Assembly: GCF_011602365.1 (NCBI RefSeq)
Contig: NZ_JAAONZ010000003.1
Coordinates: 434,001 to 498,000 of the forward strand
DNA: 64,000 nt
Source: Pseudomaricurvus hydrocarbonicus
GTDB lineage: Bacteria > Pseudomonadota > Gammaproteobacteria > Pseudomonadales > Cellvibrionaceae
Direction of reading: 5' to 3'
Program-made: the position numbers and the translations under genes
Part shown: positions 54,583 to 63,615 of the stretch, in pieces
How the letters are laid out: the number at the start of each line of letters is the position of its first letter
Numbering within the stretch: position 1 is the first letter of the stretch
The notes under the pieces: model-generated
Databases searched by the model: none
Seen by the model: only the letters and a program-made list of their open reading frames with translations
What the model was told of the DNA's origin: nothing

Positions 54583-55509
54583 TCAGGCCGGCTCAGCCTT
54601 CAGGTCGCTGGTGGCAAGGCTGGTTGAAAAGTGAACAACCTGCTGATCGCCTTTGTCAATGGACTGCCCAATGGATATTTTTCCTTCCCCGAGCAGGGGG
54701 AATTCCTCGCGCCGGAGGTAGATTTCCTGCTGGTTTTGGGTAGAGACATAGGTGCCATTGGTGCTGTGATCAACCAGCACAAATTTCCCGCGCCGGAACA
54801 CCACTTCGCAGTGCTCGCGGGAGGCCAAATGGTGATTGATTCTGAGGTTGGCCCGGTTACTGTCCCGGCCTAAAACGAAAGGGGTTTGTTGCGGCAGGAT
54901 ACAATGCTGGTAATTGCCATATTCCAGTGTAATGCAGACCACATCGTTGCTTTCAGTGATGTCGTCAATGGTCATGACCGCCGTTGCATTGTGTGATTGG
55001 GTGAAAGACTCCCACTGCAGGCGGTAAATAATGCTCTTTTCCTCATCACCTTTAAGGGTGACCCGGTCAAATTCATGGCATTCCATCTGCATTTCAAAGG
55101 GCATGCTTTTGTACATGCGCTCGGTCAGTAATATCTGGCCGGCACGGGCGACTTGAGTAACCCAGGCCGCGTTGTTGACAATGTCACCAAAAACATCTTC
55201 GTTTTCGATCAACGTTTCGCCAAAGGACATGCCGATGCGCACGGGTAATTGCGAGTTGCCAATGCCCGCCTGTCGCTGCAGGCGCTGGGCGCACAAACAG
55301 GCCTGGTGCGCGCTTTCAAAGGACACCATGATTTCGTCACCAATGGTTTTGATCAGGTGGCCTTGATGGGCCTCGGTTTCGGTGAGCATCGCTTCCAGAG
55401 TGGCGTCTATTTTCGCCTTGGCCGTTTCGTTACCCAGTAATTTGTAGAGCGTAGAGCTACCGCTGACATCGGCAAACATAATGGCTCGTGGATGGGTTTG
55501 TTGGGTCAT
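54583..55509 (-). CDS. Class III nucleotide cyclase-like protein with FHA domain
   Basis: 308 residues. The N-terminal class III cyclase domain has the metal aspartates Asp14 (MFADVSGS) and Asp58 (KTIGDEIM) and the purine-selecting Lys54. The transition-state loop reads VNNAAWVTQ, so the usual Arg (expected at 116) is Trp, which may cripple catalysis. A C-terminal FHA domain (about 208-290: FVLGRDSNRANLRI, REHCEV, STNGTYV) would bind phosphothreonine. A cyclase joined to FHA suggests input from a Ser/Thr kinase. The ATG at 55509 starts the conserved domain; the frame is open to 55584. Confidence 0.88.
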   Translation of the reverse strand: MTQQTHPRAIMFADVSGSSTLYKLLGNETAKAKIDATLEAMLTETEAHQGHLIKTIGDEIMVSFESAHQACLCAQRLQRQAGIGNSQLPVRIGMSFGETLIENEDVFGDIVNNAAWVTQVARAGQILLTERMYKSMPFEMQMECHEFDRVTLKGDEEKSIIYRLQWESFTQSHNATAVMTIDDITESNDVVCITLEYGNYQHCILPQQTPFVLGRDSNRANLRINHHLASREHCEVVFRRGKFVLVDHSTNGTYVSTQNQQEIYLRREEFPLLGEGKISIGQSIDKGDQQVVHFSTSLATSDLKAEPA

Positions 55510-55564
55510 GAAACGGGTTTCCGGGTAAACGTAGTGGTCTGAAAACAGTCTATTTAATAGCCAG

Positions 55565-55593
55565 ATTATACTAACAGAAAACAAGGATGGAAA
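55565..55593 (-). promoter_or_regulatory. Candidate promoter of the cyclase-FHA gene
   Basis: On the minus strand TTTCCA (55593-55588), a 17-base spacer and TATAAT (55570-55565). The start would lie near 55558, about 50 bases before the ATG. Confidence 0.6.
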
Positions 55594-56141
55594 CGTGCTG
55601 ATTATTAGGTCTTAAACGGCCGCGTTTGAGAACTGGTAAGGTATAAAACGAGCGCCGCTTAGATCTAAAATGTAAGTGCTCCGCCCTTATCGTCTATTGG
55701 GCTTGCCCATCAGAGTGTAGCAGCCATCCCCAAAATTTCTTTGAGACCGTTATCGGCAGACTGGGGTCACAGGTATTGAATGGGGATGCCAAAGTTCATC
55801 GTCGTGACATAGGGTTTTGGCGGACATTCAGGACCCATTTCGCAGGACCCATTTCGGGAGCTCGCCGTCTATGTTCGGTGCAAGTGTACCCCGCAACTGC
55901 TTCGAAATCATGACAGTCCCGGGTGGATTGTCGGGGGCCTGCCAACGCCGGACAACGTCAGATGAAACTGTTCAGTGTTCGGATGAGTCGGACGACAGAT
56001 GTGGTGTTGCACCATAATGAGGCGTTGTGCGGCACGGGCTTACCCTGAATAGGTTATGGTATTCACGGTAGGGTTAGGTAGTCTTTGGGCTTTATAATAA
56101 GAACTCTTGAACGCTTAAGTTTCTAACCCGTCGAAGACCCT
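55594..56141. other. Intergenic region without recognised gene
   Basis: A 66-codon frame at 55817-56017 resembles nothing I know. The only clear structure is a perfect 14-bp tandem duplication, CAGGACCCATTTCG, at 55829-55856. Confidence 0.5.
55829..55856. repeat. Perfect 14-bp tandem duplication
   Basis: CAGGACCCATTTCG at 55829-55842 and again at 55843-55856. Confidence 0.92.
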
Positions 56142-57173
56142 GTGCCTCTGACCATTCGACGAACGTTGCAAAGGATTACCTGCGTGCCAACGAAACTGTC
56201 AGACATTGATAACCTGCCTTTTACCGACCCCAGTAGGTTTGAATGGGACGCCGGACACTACTATATCCGGCGTGATAATGAGCTAGAATTGGGCGAAGAG
56301 GCCATTTATCAGTTCTCTTCCGGCATTCTGTTGCGGGTGCTCGATCTGGTCAGTCGCACCGGTGAGCCGGTCCTGGCTGCCGACCCGGGCAAGTTCCTGA
56401 CCTTTGCCTTCAAGCTGGTGGGGAACAACACCCTGGAAATGGAAGACGGTGCCTTCTACAAGCTGGATGAGGGCTGTCAGCTTCTGGCTTACCACGAAAA
56501 CAGTCAGACCCTGAAAGACACCTGCAACCAGGGCGATGATTACGTTGCCCTGCTGCTGATGTTGAAACCTGAGATCCTGTCACAGTCACCGTTTAATTTG
56601 AAAATGGACGAGCTGCCCAGCGTGATTCGTCAAGTGCGCCAGGGAGCTACCAGTGCGGGGCAAGTCTACGGCATGAGCCCTGAGCTGATACAGGCGCTGC
56701 GGGAACTGCTCAAAGGCGATCGACGGGATGCGCTCAACCGTGCCTACCTCGAAGCCAAAACCAATGAAGTTCTGTGTCTGGCTCTGCGTTCCATACTGGA
56801 TCAGGAACGGCAGCAGAGGTCCTCATCGATTTCAACCCGGGAACAACAACTGATGGCCGAAGCCCGTAAAATCCTGCAGCAACGCTGGCAAAACCCTCCC
56901 GCCCTGGAAGAGCTGGGGCAAATGCTGGGGGTGGGAAAAAGCCGGCTTACAGTTTGCTTTAAATGGCTGTACGGCGAATCCATAGGCGGTTATGTGGCTC
57001 ACATCCGTATGCAGCACGCCCAGCAATTGCTATCGCACTCTACCCTCAATATCAGTCAGGTGGCCTGGGAAGTCGGCTACGAACACCCCTGCAACTTTGT
57101 CACGGCCTTTAAACGCCAATTTGGCATGACCCCCAAGTCTTTCCAGAAATTTATGCTGGAGCGCAGCGCCTAG
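56142..57173 (+). CDS. AraC-family regulator (PchR-like)
   Basis: 343 residues. The N-terminal ligand domain is diverged; the C-terminal AraC HTH pair is clear (LEELGQMLGVGKSRLTVCFK, VAWEVGYEHPCNFVTAFKRQ, FGMTPKSF). PchR-like regulators usually control uptake systems with TonB-dependent receptors. The exported amidohydrolase and receptor that follow on the same strand are the likely targets. The start is uncertain: GTG 56142, or GTG 56184 which begins PTKLSDIDNL. Confidence 0.85.
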   Translation: MPLTIRRTLQRITCVPTKLSDIDNLPFTDPSRFEWDAGHYYIRRDNELELGEEAIYQFSSGILLRVLDLVSRTGEPVLAADPGKFLTFAFKLVGNNTLEMEDGAFYKLDEGCQLLAYHENSQTLKDTCNQGDDYVALLLMLKPEILSQSPFNLKMDELPSVIRQVRQGATSAGQVYGMSPELIQALRELLKGDRRDALNRAYLEAKTNEVLCLALRSILDQERQQRSSSISTREQQLMAEARKILQQRWQNPPALEELGQMLGVGKSRLTVCFKWLYGESIGGYVAHIRMQHAQQLLSHSTLNISQVAWEVGYEHPCNFVTAFKRQFGMTPKSFQKFMLERSA

Positions 57174-57316
57174 GGTGCGCTGTGCGGAAAGCTGCTGCCC
57201 TCAAACCCAATTAAAACCAAATGAAAAACTTTTGCGGCTGTTGGCAAAAGAACTGATTTTTCTCACCTGTTAGCCTGAAACTTCCCAATGAATCGTGTTG
57301 CGGCAGGAGAAGTTTT

Positions 57317-59029
57317 ATGGTTTTACAGTTTTGTTCGGGACGGGGTAAATCTGCCCGTTTCACTCTTCCTTTACTGGTGTCGGCCTTGTTTCAGGTGGGG
57401 CAGCTTCAGGCTGCGCCTGATCGCATCTGGTATAACGGCGATGTCCACACATCCGATCGTTCTTCTCCCGCCGCTCAGGCTTTTGCCATCGAAGATGGAA
57501 AGTTTGTTGCCGTAGGTTCCAATAACGACGTTCGCGCGCTGGCTGATGAAGACACTGTGCAAATGGATCTGAACGGTAAGACGGTTCTGCCGGGTATCAT
57601 CGACGGCCACTTCCATCTGTTCAGTTGGTACGAGATCAGCCGCGGTGTCGATATGACCGGGGTCAACGATGTGGGTACCTGGGTGGAACAGGTCAAACAA
57701 AAAGCCAAAGAGACCCCCGCTGGTGGCTGGATTATCGGCGGCGGCTGGGATCACAATGCTGCAGGCGGAGTTTTTCCCACGGCAAGCCAGCTGGATGAGG
57801 TAGCTCCTGATCATCTTGTAGCACTGGGTGATATCGATCACCACACCATGTGGGTTAACAGTAAAGTCCTGAAGAAATTCAATATCACCGCCGATACGCC
57901 AAGCCCATTCGGTGGCGAGATTGTGAAAGACCCCGCCACCGGCGAACCCACCGGTATCTTGAAAGAAACAGCGGCGTTCATTGTCTGGCAATCGGATGCG
58001 TTTTTGCCGAAAAAACCGGAACGCAAACAAATCTGGAAAGACGCCATTGCCTACATGAACAGCCTGGGCATTACCGGCATGCACAATATGGGTGAAGCCT
58101 GGCAGATGGACGATTTGATTGAGCTGGTGGAATCGGACGAGATGCCCATGCGCATGTGGTATGCCCCCATGGTGCACAGCGGCAAGGAAGTGAAAGAGCT
58201 GTTACCTGCTTACAAATCCATCAATGCCCGCGCGGCAAAACACGCCGACAAAGGGCCGAACTTTGCCTTCGGTTACATCAAGGGCGTCACCGACGGAGTT
58301 CTGTCCAGCCGAACTGCGGTATTGGAAGAAGAGTACAGCGATGCGCCGGGCGAACACGGCAAATTCTTTATTGAACCCTCAGAAGCCAAAAACATCGTTC
58401 GTGTGGCCAATGCCGCCAACATTCCCGTAGCCCTGCACGCCGTTGGTGACGAGGCCGTGCATGAAGCTCTGGATGCCTTTGCCGCCTCAACCCGCAAGCC
58501 GGATCTGCCCAACCGTCTGGAGCACATCGAAGTGATGCTGCCGGAAGATCTGCCGCGTTTTCAGCAACTGAATGTTGTGGCTTCCATGCAGCCACAGCAT
58601 GCGGTGAGTTCCCCTTATGTACCTCAGCGTATTGGTTCGGAGCGCGAAGAGTGGGCTTACAGCTGGCGCAAAATCCTCAACTCCGGAGTCAGACTGGCAC
58701 TGAGTAGCGACTGGCCGACTTCTTCTGCGAACCCTCTGGCACAGCTCCACGGTGCGGTGACCCGTCAGAGTCTGGCAGGCGAGCCCGAAGGTGGCTGGCA
58801 TATCGATCAGGCGTTGACGTTTGACGAAGCGCTCTACGCGATGACCGAACAGAGCGCGGAGTTAAGTGGCTGGCAGCAGGAGATTGGCAGCATCAGCACC
58901 GGTAAATGGGCGGACTTCGTGATTCTCGATCGTCCCATAGTATTGCCCGTTGATTTGAAATTACTGGAGGCAAACGTCGAGGCAACCTTTATCGCCGGTG
59001 ATGCCGTCTATCAGAAAGCCGATCAATAA
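57317..59029 (+). CDS. Exported amidohydrolase family 3 protein (YtcJ-like)
   Basis: 570 residues with an N-terminal signal (LPLLVSALFQVGQLQAAP) and the amidohydrolase-3 layout: DRIWYNGDVHTSD, metal site GIIDGHFHLFSW, then ALHAVGDEAVH, RLEHIEVM and SSDWPTSSANPLAQL. This metal-dependent family hydrolyses C-N bonds in amides or cyclic ureides. The export signal and the adjacent receptor suggest it processes a compound in the periplasm before or after uptake. An AGGAGA ribosome site precedes the ATG. Confidence 0.9.
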   Translation: MVLQFCSGRGKSARFTLPLLVSALFQVGQLQAAPDRIWYNGDVHTSDRSSPAAQAFAIEDGKFVAVGSNNDVRALADEDTVQMDLNGKTVLPGIIDGHFHLFSWYEISRGVDMTGVNDVGTWVEQVKQKAKETPAGGWIIGGGWDHNAAGGVFPTASQLDEVAPDHLVALGDIDHHTMWVNSKVLKKFNITADTPSPFGGEIVKDPATGEPTGILKETAAFIVWQSDAFLPKKPERKQIWKDAIAYMNSLGITGMHNMGEAWQMDDLIELVESDEMPMRMWYAPMVHSGKEVKELLPAYKSINARAAKHADKGPNFAFGYIKGVTDGVLSSRTAVLEEEYSDAPGEHGKFFIEPSEAKNIVRVANAANIPVALHAVGDEAVHEALDAFAASTRKPDLPNRLEHIEVMLPEDLPRFQQLNVVASMQPQHAVSSPYVPQRIGSEREEWAYSWRKILNSGVRLALSSDWPTSSANPLAQLHGAVTRQSLAGEPEGGWHIDQALTFDEALYAMTEQSAELSGWQQEIGSISTGKWADFVILDRPIVLPVDLKLLEANVEATFIAGDAVYQKADQ

Positions 59030-59163
59030 CAACCAAAAAAACAGAACCCTAAAAGCATCTCACCAAAGAGTGAGTGAAACATCATTACAAAGCTCAGAGA
59101 CCTAAAAAAGTACGTCGGCAGTGCGTGTCGGCGACACAATTCCAAAAAAATGAGGAGCTCACA

Positions 59164-61383
59164 ATGAACCCTGGAAAGTCCACGCTATTGGCAGCAGCGA
59201 TTGCCGCCAGCCTGCCCATGACCACTCTTGCGGAAGGCGATTACCGCATTGAAGAAGTGGTCGTTACTGCACAAAAGCGCGCGCAATCCGTATCGGATAT
59301 TGGTGTGACCGTTACGGCATTTGGCGGTAATGAAATTAAAGCGTTGGGGTTTCAGAAACCTCAGGACGTAGCCGCCCAGACGCCGGGTCTGTCCACCACC
59401 AATGCCACCTCCAGCGGCACGCCCATTTTTGCGATTCGGGGGATTGGCCTCGATGATTTCAACAGCAACAACACCAGCGGCGTCGGCGTTTACATCGATG
59501 AAGTACTGGCCGCTTATCCGGTATTTTTGAACGGTCAGTTGTTCGATGTGGAGCGGGTGGAAGTACTTAAAGGCCCGCAGGGCACTCTCTATGGCAAGAA
59601 CACCACCGGTGGTGCCATCAACTATGTGTCCGTCAAACCGTCTGCCGAAACCGAGGGCTACATCACAGCCGGTTTGTCTCGCTGGAACACCTACAAAGTG
59701 GAAGGCGCCGTGGGCGGTGCCATTGCCGATGGCATCAACACCCGTCTGGCGATCTCCACCAGTAAAGGCGATGGCTGGCAGGAAGACATCGATACCGGCC
59801 GTGAATACGGCGATACCGATCAAATGGCTGTCCGCTCTCTGACGTCTTTTGAACTGTCCGATTCCAGCGAGCTGCTGTTAAACCTGCACTACAGCAAGGA
59901 CGAAAGCACGCCCATCTCGCCCCAGAATACTGAAATCGATTATGCTTTTGGTCTGCCGGACGGCACCCTGGGAATCATCTCGTCTGACCCTCGCGATGTG
60001 CGGGTAGGGGACTTGCCTCTGGGACGGGATGAAGAAGGTTACGGCGCATCGGCGACTCTGACCGTCGACTTTGACGCTTTCACCCTGACCTCGATCACCG
60101 CCTACGATTACTACGAGCGCGATGTGGTGGACAACTACGACGGCGTTGCGGTAGCCATGGGTGATTTCGCCTTTAAAGACGAATTTGAAGTTTACTCGCA
60201 GGAGTTTCGTTTCACCTCCAACAGCTCCGGCCCCTTCCATTGGGTCAGCGGGCTGGTGATTTCACAAGATGACGTGTCGGCCACCACCACGGCAGATACT
60301 GGTTCTTTGATTGATGCGATCATTGGCCCGGGGCTGGTGGACAGTGCCCGCACCGCATCAGAGTATGTGCAGAAAACCCAGTCGCTGGGTGCTTACCTGC
60401 ACACCGAAACCGACTTAACCGATCAGCTGTTGTTGACAGTAGGCGTGCGTTACTCGCAAGACAAGCGCGACTTCAAAGGCGGCTCAACCGATCTGGATGG
60501 TTGGGATGCCGTGCTGGGCGGTGCGCCTGCGCCGGTACCGGGGGTGGTGACCGCTTACCTTGACGATGCCAAAACCGAGCGCAATGTCTCCGGCAAAATC
60601 GGTCTGGATTACAACGTCAATGAAGACTGGCTGGTTTATGGCAGCCTTGCGACCAGTTACAAGGCGGGTCTGTTCTACGGATCGCCGGCGGCCTCTCAGG
60701 ATGCCCTGTCCTACGTCGAACCGGAAGAGGTTGTCTCTTACGAGCTGGGCTTCAAAGGCTCCATGCTGGACGGCACCATGCAGATCAACGGTGCCTGGTA
60801 TCGCTACGACTACGAGAATCGCCAGTCGCTGGTGATTGCCAACAACCCCACGGTGCCCGGCGCGATCTTCGCGACCCTGGGGAACATCGATGAATCGGTG
60901 GTCAGCGGTGCCGAGCTGGAATTGCGCTGGCTGCCCACTCAGGCGCTGGATATTCGTGCCGGGGTTTCCTACATCGATAGCGAAGTCTCCCAGGCCCCGC
61001 AAACCATCCGTGGTCTGACTTTGGCGCTGCCCATTGAAGACGGTGTCGATCTGGCTCAGGCACCTCAGTGGTCCTACAACACCGTGGTGCGCTATCAGTG
61101 GGATCTCGACGACTTTATCCTCACCGGGCAGGCAAGCTACTCCTGGACCGATGAGCAGTATGGTGCTCTGGCCGATCCCTATGCGCTCTATGGCGAAGTG
61201 GACAACCTGGGTCTGCGCCTGAGTCTGGAGCCCCTGTCGGAGAAGTGGCAGGCGGCGCTCTGGGTGGATAATCTGGAGGGCCAAAACGCATCGACCTACT
61301 CCTTCACCAGCACCGAAGGGGGCAGGGCAGTCTATCGCCAGCGTCCTCGCAGCTACGGCGTCGAAGTGACCTATAACTTTTGA
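59164..61383 (+). CDS. TonB-dependent outer-membrane receptor
   Basis: 739 residues. A signal peptide ends near TTLAEG, followed directly by a TonB-box-like IEEVVVTAQKRAQSVSDIGV. The plug motifs are AQTPGLSTTN, FAIRGIGLDDFNSNN and VEVLKGPQGTLYGKNTTGGA, and the barrel ends in YGVEVTYNF. It is an ordinary iron-complex/small-molecule type without an N-terminal signalling domain. The gap to the amidohydrolase is 134 bases. The ATG at 59164 follows GAGGAGC; the frame opens at 59074. Confidence 0.93.
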   Translation: MNPGKSTLLAAAIAASLPMTTLAEGDYRIEEVVVTAQKRAQSVSDIGVTVTAFGGNEIKALGFQKPQDVAAQTPGLSTTNATSSGTPIFAIRGIGLDDFNSNNTSGVGVYIDEVLAAYPVFLNGQLFDVERVEVLKGPQGTLYGKNTTGGAINYVSVKPSAETEGYITAGLSRWNTYKVEGAVGGAIADGINTRLAISTSKGDGWQEDIDTGREYGDTDQMAVRSLTSFELSDSSELLLNLHYSKDESTPISPQNTEIDYAFGLPDGTLGIISSDPRDVRVGDLPLGRDEEGYGASATLTVDFDAFTLTSITAYDYYERDVVDNYDGVAVAMGDFAFKDEFEVYSQEFRFTSNSSGPFHWVSGLVISQDDVSATTTADTGSLIDAIIGPGLVDSARTASEYVQKTQSLGAYLHTETDLTDQLLLTVGVRYSQDKRDFKGGSTDLDGWDAVLGGAPAPVPGVVTAYLDDAKTERNVSGKIGLDYNVNEDWLVYGSLATSYKAGLFYGSPAASQDALSYVEPEEVVSYELGFKGSMLDGTMQINGAWYRYDYENRQSLVIANNPTVPGAIFATLGNIDESVVSGAELELRWLPTQALDIRAGVSYIDSEVSQAPQTIRGLTLALPIEDGVDLAQAPQWSYNTVVRYQWDLDDFILTGQASYSWTDEQYGALADPYALYGEVDNLGLRLSLEPLSEKWQAALWVDNLEGQNASTYSFTSTEGGRAVYRQRPRSYGVEVTYNF

Positions 61384-61391
61384 CAAACTTT

Positions 61392-61421
61392 TGACAGACC
61401 ACCTCTAAAGGTGGTCTGTCA
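61392..61421 (+). terminator. Hairpin after the receptor gene
   Basis: TGACAGACCACC-tctaaa-GGTGGTCTGTCA forms a perfect 12-bp stem 8 bases after the stop. Only a short T run follows. A second stem, GCGATTAG/CTAATCGC (61441-61448, 61462-61469), comes next. Confidence 0.7.
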
Positions 61422-61626
61422 TTCTGGCAGGCCTGTTAGTGCGATTAGTCGCCACTTTCGGCTAATCGCGCCATCTTCTTACCAATTGTTCTAAAAAGCT
61501 CAGATCAGAGCCTTTCCCTGCCTTCTTTACATGTCCATAATGATTCAAAAAGAATGAAAGATCCTGATGGAGTGCAGGTTCTGCAGGAGCTCTGTTTGAT
61601 TTGGAGCAATAAGGAGATATCGCGGG

Positions 61627-62112
61627 ATGAAGGTTGAAAGAGTGATGCGTTGGCCGCTGATTATGGTGTTTTGTCTGGTGGCGACGGTGATGTTTGTTTA
61701 TGAGTTTATCAAAGAGTGGCTGTTTGATGGGTCTCTATCACCCTGGCAGTCTCATGCCATCACCATTGTGGTGACCTCGTTTTTGGCCACTTTTGCGGCC
61801 TGCCTGCTGCGCAGCTGGAGCAACAAGCTGCTCCTGCAACAGCAGACCCTGGAGCTGGAGCGGCAGAAAGCCGTGTCCATGCGGCTGATGCTGTCCGCGA
61901 CGCAACACATCGTCAACAACCTGCTCAATCAGTTCCAGTTAATTCAGCTGGAAGCGGAGCAGGGCGAGGTCAAGCAGGAAACGCTTGATTTGCTGGAGCG
62001 CAGTGTGGCGGAAGCCAAGGAGCAGATTCGGTTGCTGGAGTCCATCGATGATCCAGCCAGAAAAGAAAGTTATGATCGCTTTTATCCGGAAAAAAACGCG
62101 GTGGCTGAGTAA
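61627..62112 (+). CDS. Membrane protein with kinase-like dimerisation helix but no ATPase domain
   Basis: 161 residues: two membrane helices (about 10-30 and 43-62), a coiled coil, then ATQHIVNNLLNQFQLIQLEA. The latter resembles the dimerisation/phosphoacceptor helix of some sensor kinases, with His94 as candidate site. The protein ends soon after, with no catalytic domain. It might accept phosphate from another kinase, or simply dimerise. A GGAG ribosome site precedes the ATG. It stands alone between the receptor and gabD. Confidence 0.75.
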   Translation: MKVERVMRWPLIMVFCLVATVMFVYEFIKEWLFDGSLSPWQSHAITIVVTSFLATFAACLLRSWSNKLLLQQQTLELERQKAVSMRLMLSATQHIVNNLLNQFQLIQLEAEQGEVKQETLDLLERSVAEAKEQIRLLESIDDPARKESYDRFYPEKNAVAE

Positions 62113-62160
62113 ATTGCTCTGCCACCACGTTTTGTTGAACGATCAAACATTGATCAGTGG

Positions 62161-63615
62161 TCAGATGCCGCCGAGGCACATGTATTTGATTTCCAGGTAA
62201 TCGTCCATGCCGTACTTGGAACCTTCGCGGCCGCTGCCGGACTCCTTGACGCCGCCAAACGGTGCCATCTCGTTGGAAATGATGCCTTCGTTGATGCCGA
62301 CAATGCCATACTCCAGCGCTTCACCCACGCGGAAGATACGGCCCATGTCTTTGGTGTAAAAATACGCTGCCAGTCCAAACTCGGTATCGTTGGCCATCGC
62401 GATGGCCTCTTCTTCTGTCGAGAATTTGAACACCGGGGCCACCGGGCCGAAAATTTCCTCGCGGAACACCTTCATGTCCGGCGTGGCGTTGGTCAAAATG
62501 GTTGGCTCGAAGAAGCAGGCGCCGAGGTCAGAGGGTTTGCCGCCGATGGTGGCACTGGCGCCTTTGCTGACGGCGTCATTCACCAGTTGCTCCACGTCCT
62601 TCACTGCCTTGGCGTTCACCATGGGGCCGTGGGTGACGCCTTCTTCGGTGCCATTGCCAAGCTTGAATTTGGCGACTTCGGCCTGCAGTTTTTCCACAAA
62701 CGCATCATAGACACTGTCCTGCACCAGAATGCGGTTGGAGCAGACGCAAGTCTGGCCGGAATTGCGGTATTTGGAGGCCAGGGCGCCCTGAACCGCAGCG
62801 TCCAGATCGGCGTCTTCAAATACCATGAAGGGTGCGTTGCCGCCCAGCTCCATGGAAGTTTTCTTGACGGTGGCCGCGCACTGTTCCATCAACGTTTTGC
62901 CCACCGGGGTGGAGCCGGTAAAGGTCAGCTTGCGGACTTTGGGGTTGCTGGTCATTTCACCGCCAATCTCACGGGAGCTTTGGCCTGCCACCATGTTAAA
63001 GACCCCGGCCGGGATGCCGGCTTCTTCGGCCAGCACACACAGGGCCAGCGCGGACAGTGGGGTTTCTTTGGCGGGCTTGCCGACAAACGTACAGCCGGCC
63101 GCCAAGGCGGGGGCGGCCTTGCGGGTGATCATCGCGTTTGGGAAGTTCCAGGGGGTAATGGAGGCCACCACACCCACGGGCTGCTTGATCACCATGATGC
63201 GCTTGTCACCACTGGGGGCCGGAATGATGTCGCCGTTGACGCGTTTGGCCTCTTCGGCAAACCACTCAATGTAGTTGGCGCCATAGGCAATTTCACCAGC
63301 CGCTTCGGCCAGGGTTTTGCCCTGCTCGGCGGTCAGAATCTTGGCCAGATCGGCCTGGTTTTCCATGATCAGATTGAACCACTTGCGCAGAATGTTGGCG
63401 CGTTCCTTGGCCGGCTTGGCCGCCCAGGCGGGCATGGCCGCTTCAGCGGCATCAATTGCCATGCGGGTTTCAGCGGCGCCGTGGTTGGTGATGGACGCCA
63501 CCAGTTCGCCATTGGCCGGGTTGTGTACCGGTACGCTGTCGGCGGCTTCGGTGAGCCACTGGCCGTTGATGTATGAGGCCGTGGCCAGTAAATCGGGACG
63601 GTTCAAGTTGAGCAT
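62161..63615 (-). CDS. gabD: NAD(P)-dependent succinate-semialdehyde dehydrogenase
   Basis: 484 residues of the aldehyde dehydrogenase superfamily, close to GabD. Motifs are ITPWNFPNAMITRKAAPALA, FTGSTPVGKTLMEQ, the catalytic Glu in MELGGNAPF and the Cys in NSGQTCVCSNR. It oxidises succinate semialdehyde from GABA or related routes to succinate. No gabT or gabP is in the window, so the substrate is inferred from family only. Confidence 0.92.
   Translation of the reverse strand: MLNLNRPDLLATASYINGQWLTEAADSVPVHNPANGELVASITNHGAAETRMAIDAAEAAMPAWAAKPAKERANILRKWFNLIMENQADLAKILTAEQGKTLAEAAGEIAYGANYIEWFAEEAKRVNGDIIPAPSGDKRIMVIKQPVGVVASITPWNFPNAMITRKAAPALAAGCTFVGKPAKETPLSALALCVLAEEAGIPAGVFNMVAGQSSREIGGEMTSNPKVRKLTFTGSTPVGKTLMEQCAATVKKTSMELGGNAPFMVFEDADLDAAVQGALASKYRNSGQTCVCSNRILVQDSVYDAFVEKLQAEVAKFKLGNGTEEGVTHGPMVNAKAVKDVEQLVNDAVSKGASATIGGKPSDLGACFFEPTILTNATPDMKVFREEIFGPVAPVFKFSTEEEAIAMANDTEFGLAAYFYTKDMGRIFRVGEALEYGIVGINEGIISNEMAPFGGVKESGSGREGSKYGMDDYLEIKYMCLGGI

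Noticed and set aside
55817-56017. 66-codon plus-strand frame before the AraC gene
   Set aside because: It spans a 14-bp duplication that shifts the frame and shows no protein-like pattern.
62587-63576. 329-codon plus-strand frame opposite gabD
   Set aside because: Gly/His-rich translation typical of an antisense frame in a GC-rich aldehyde dehydrogenase gene.
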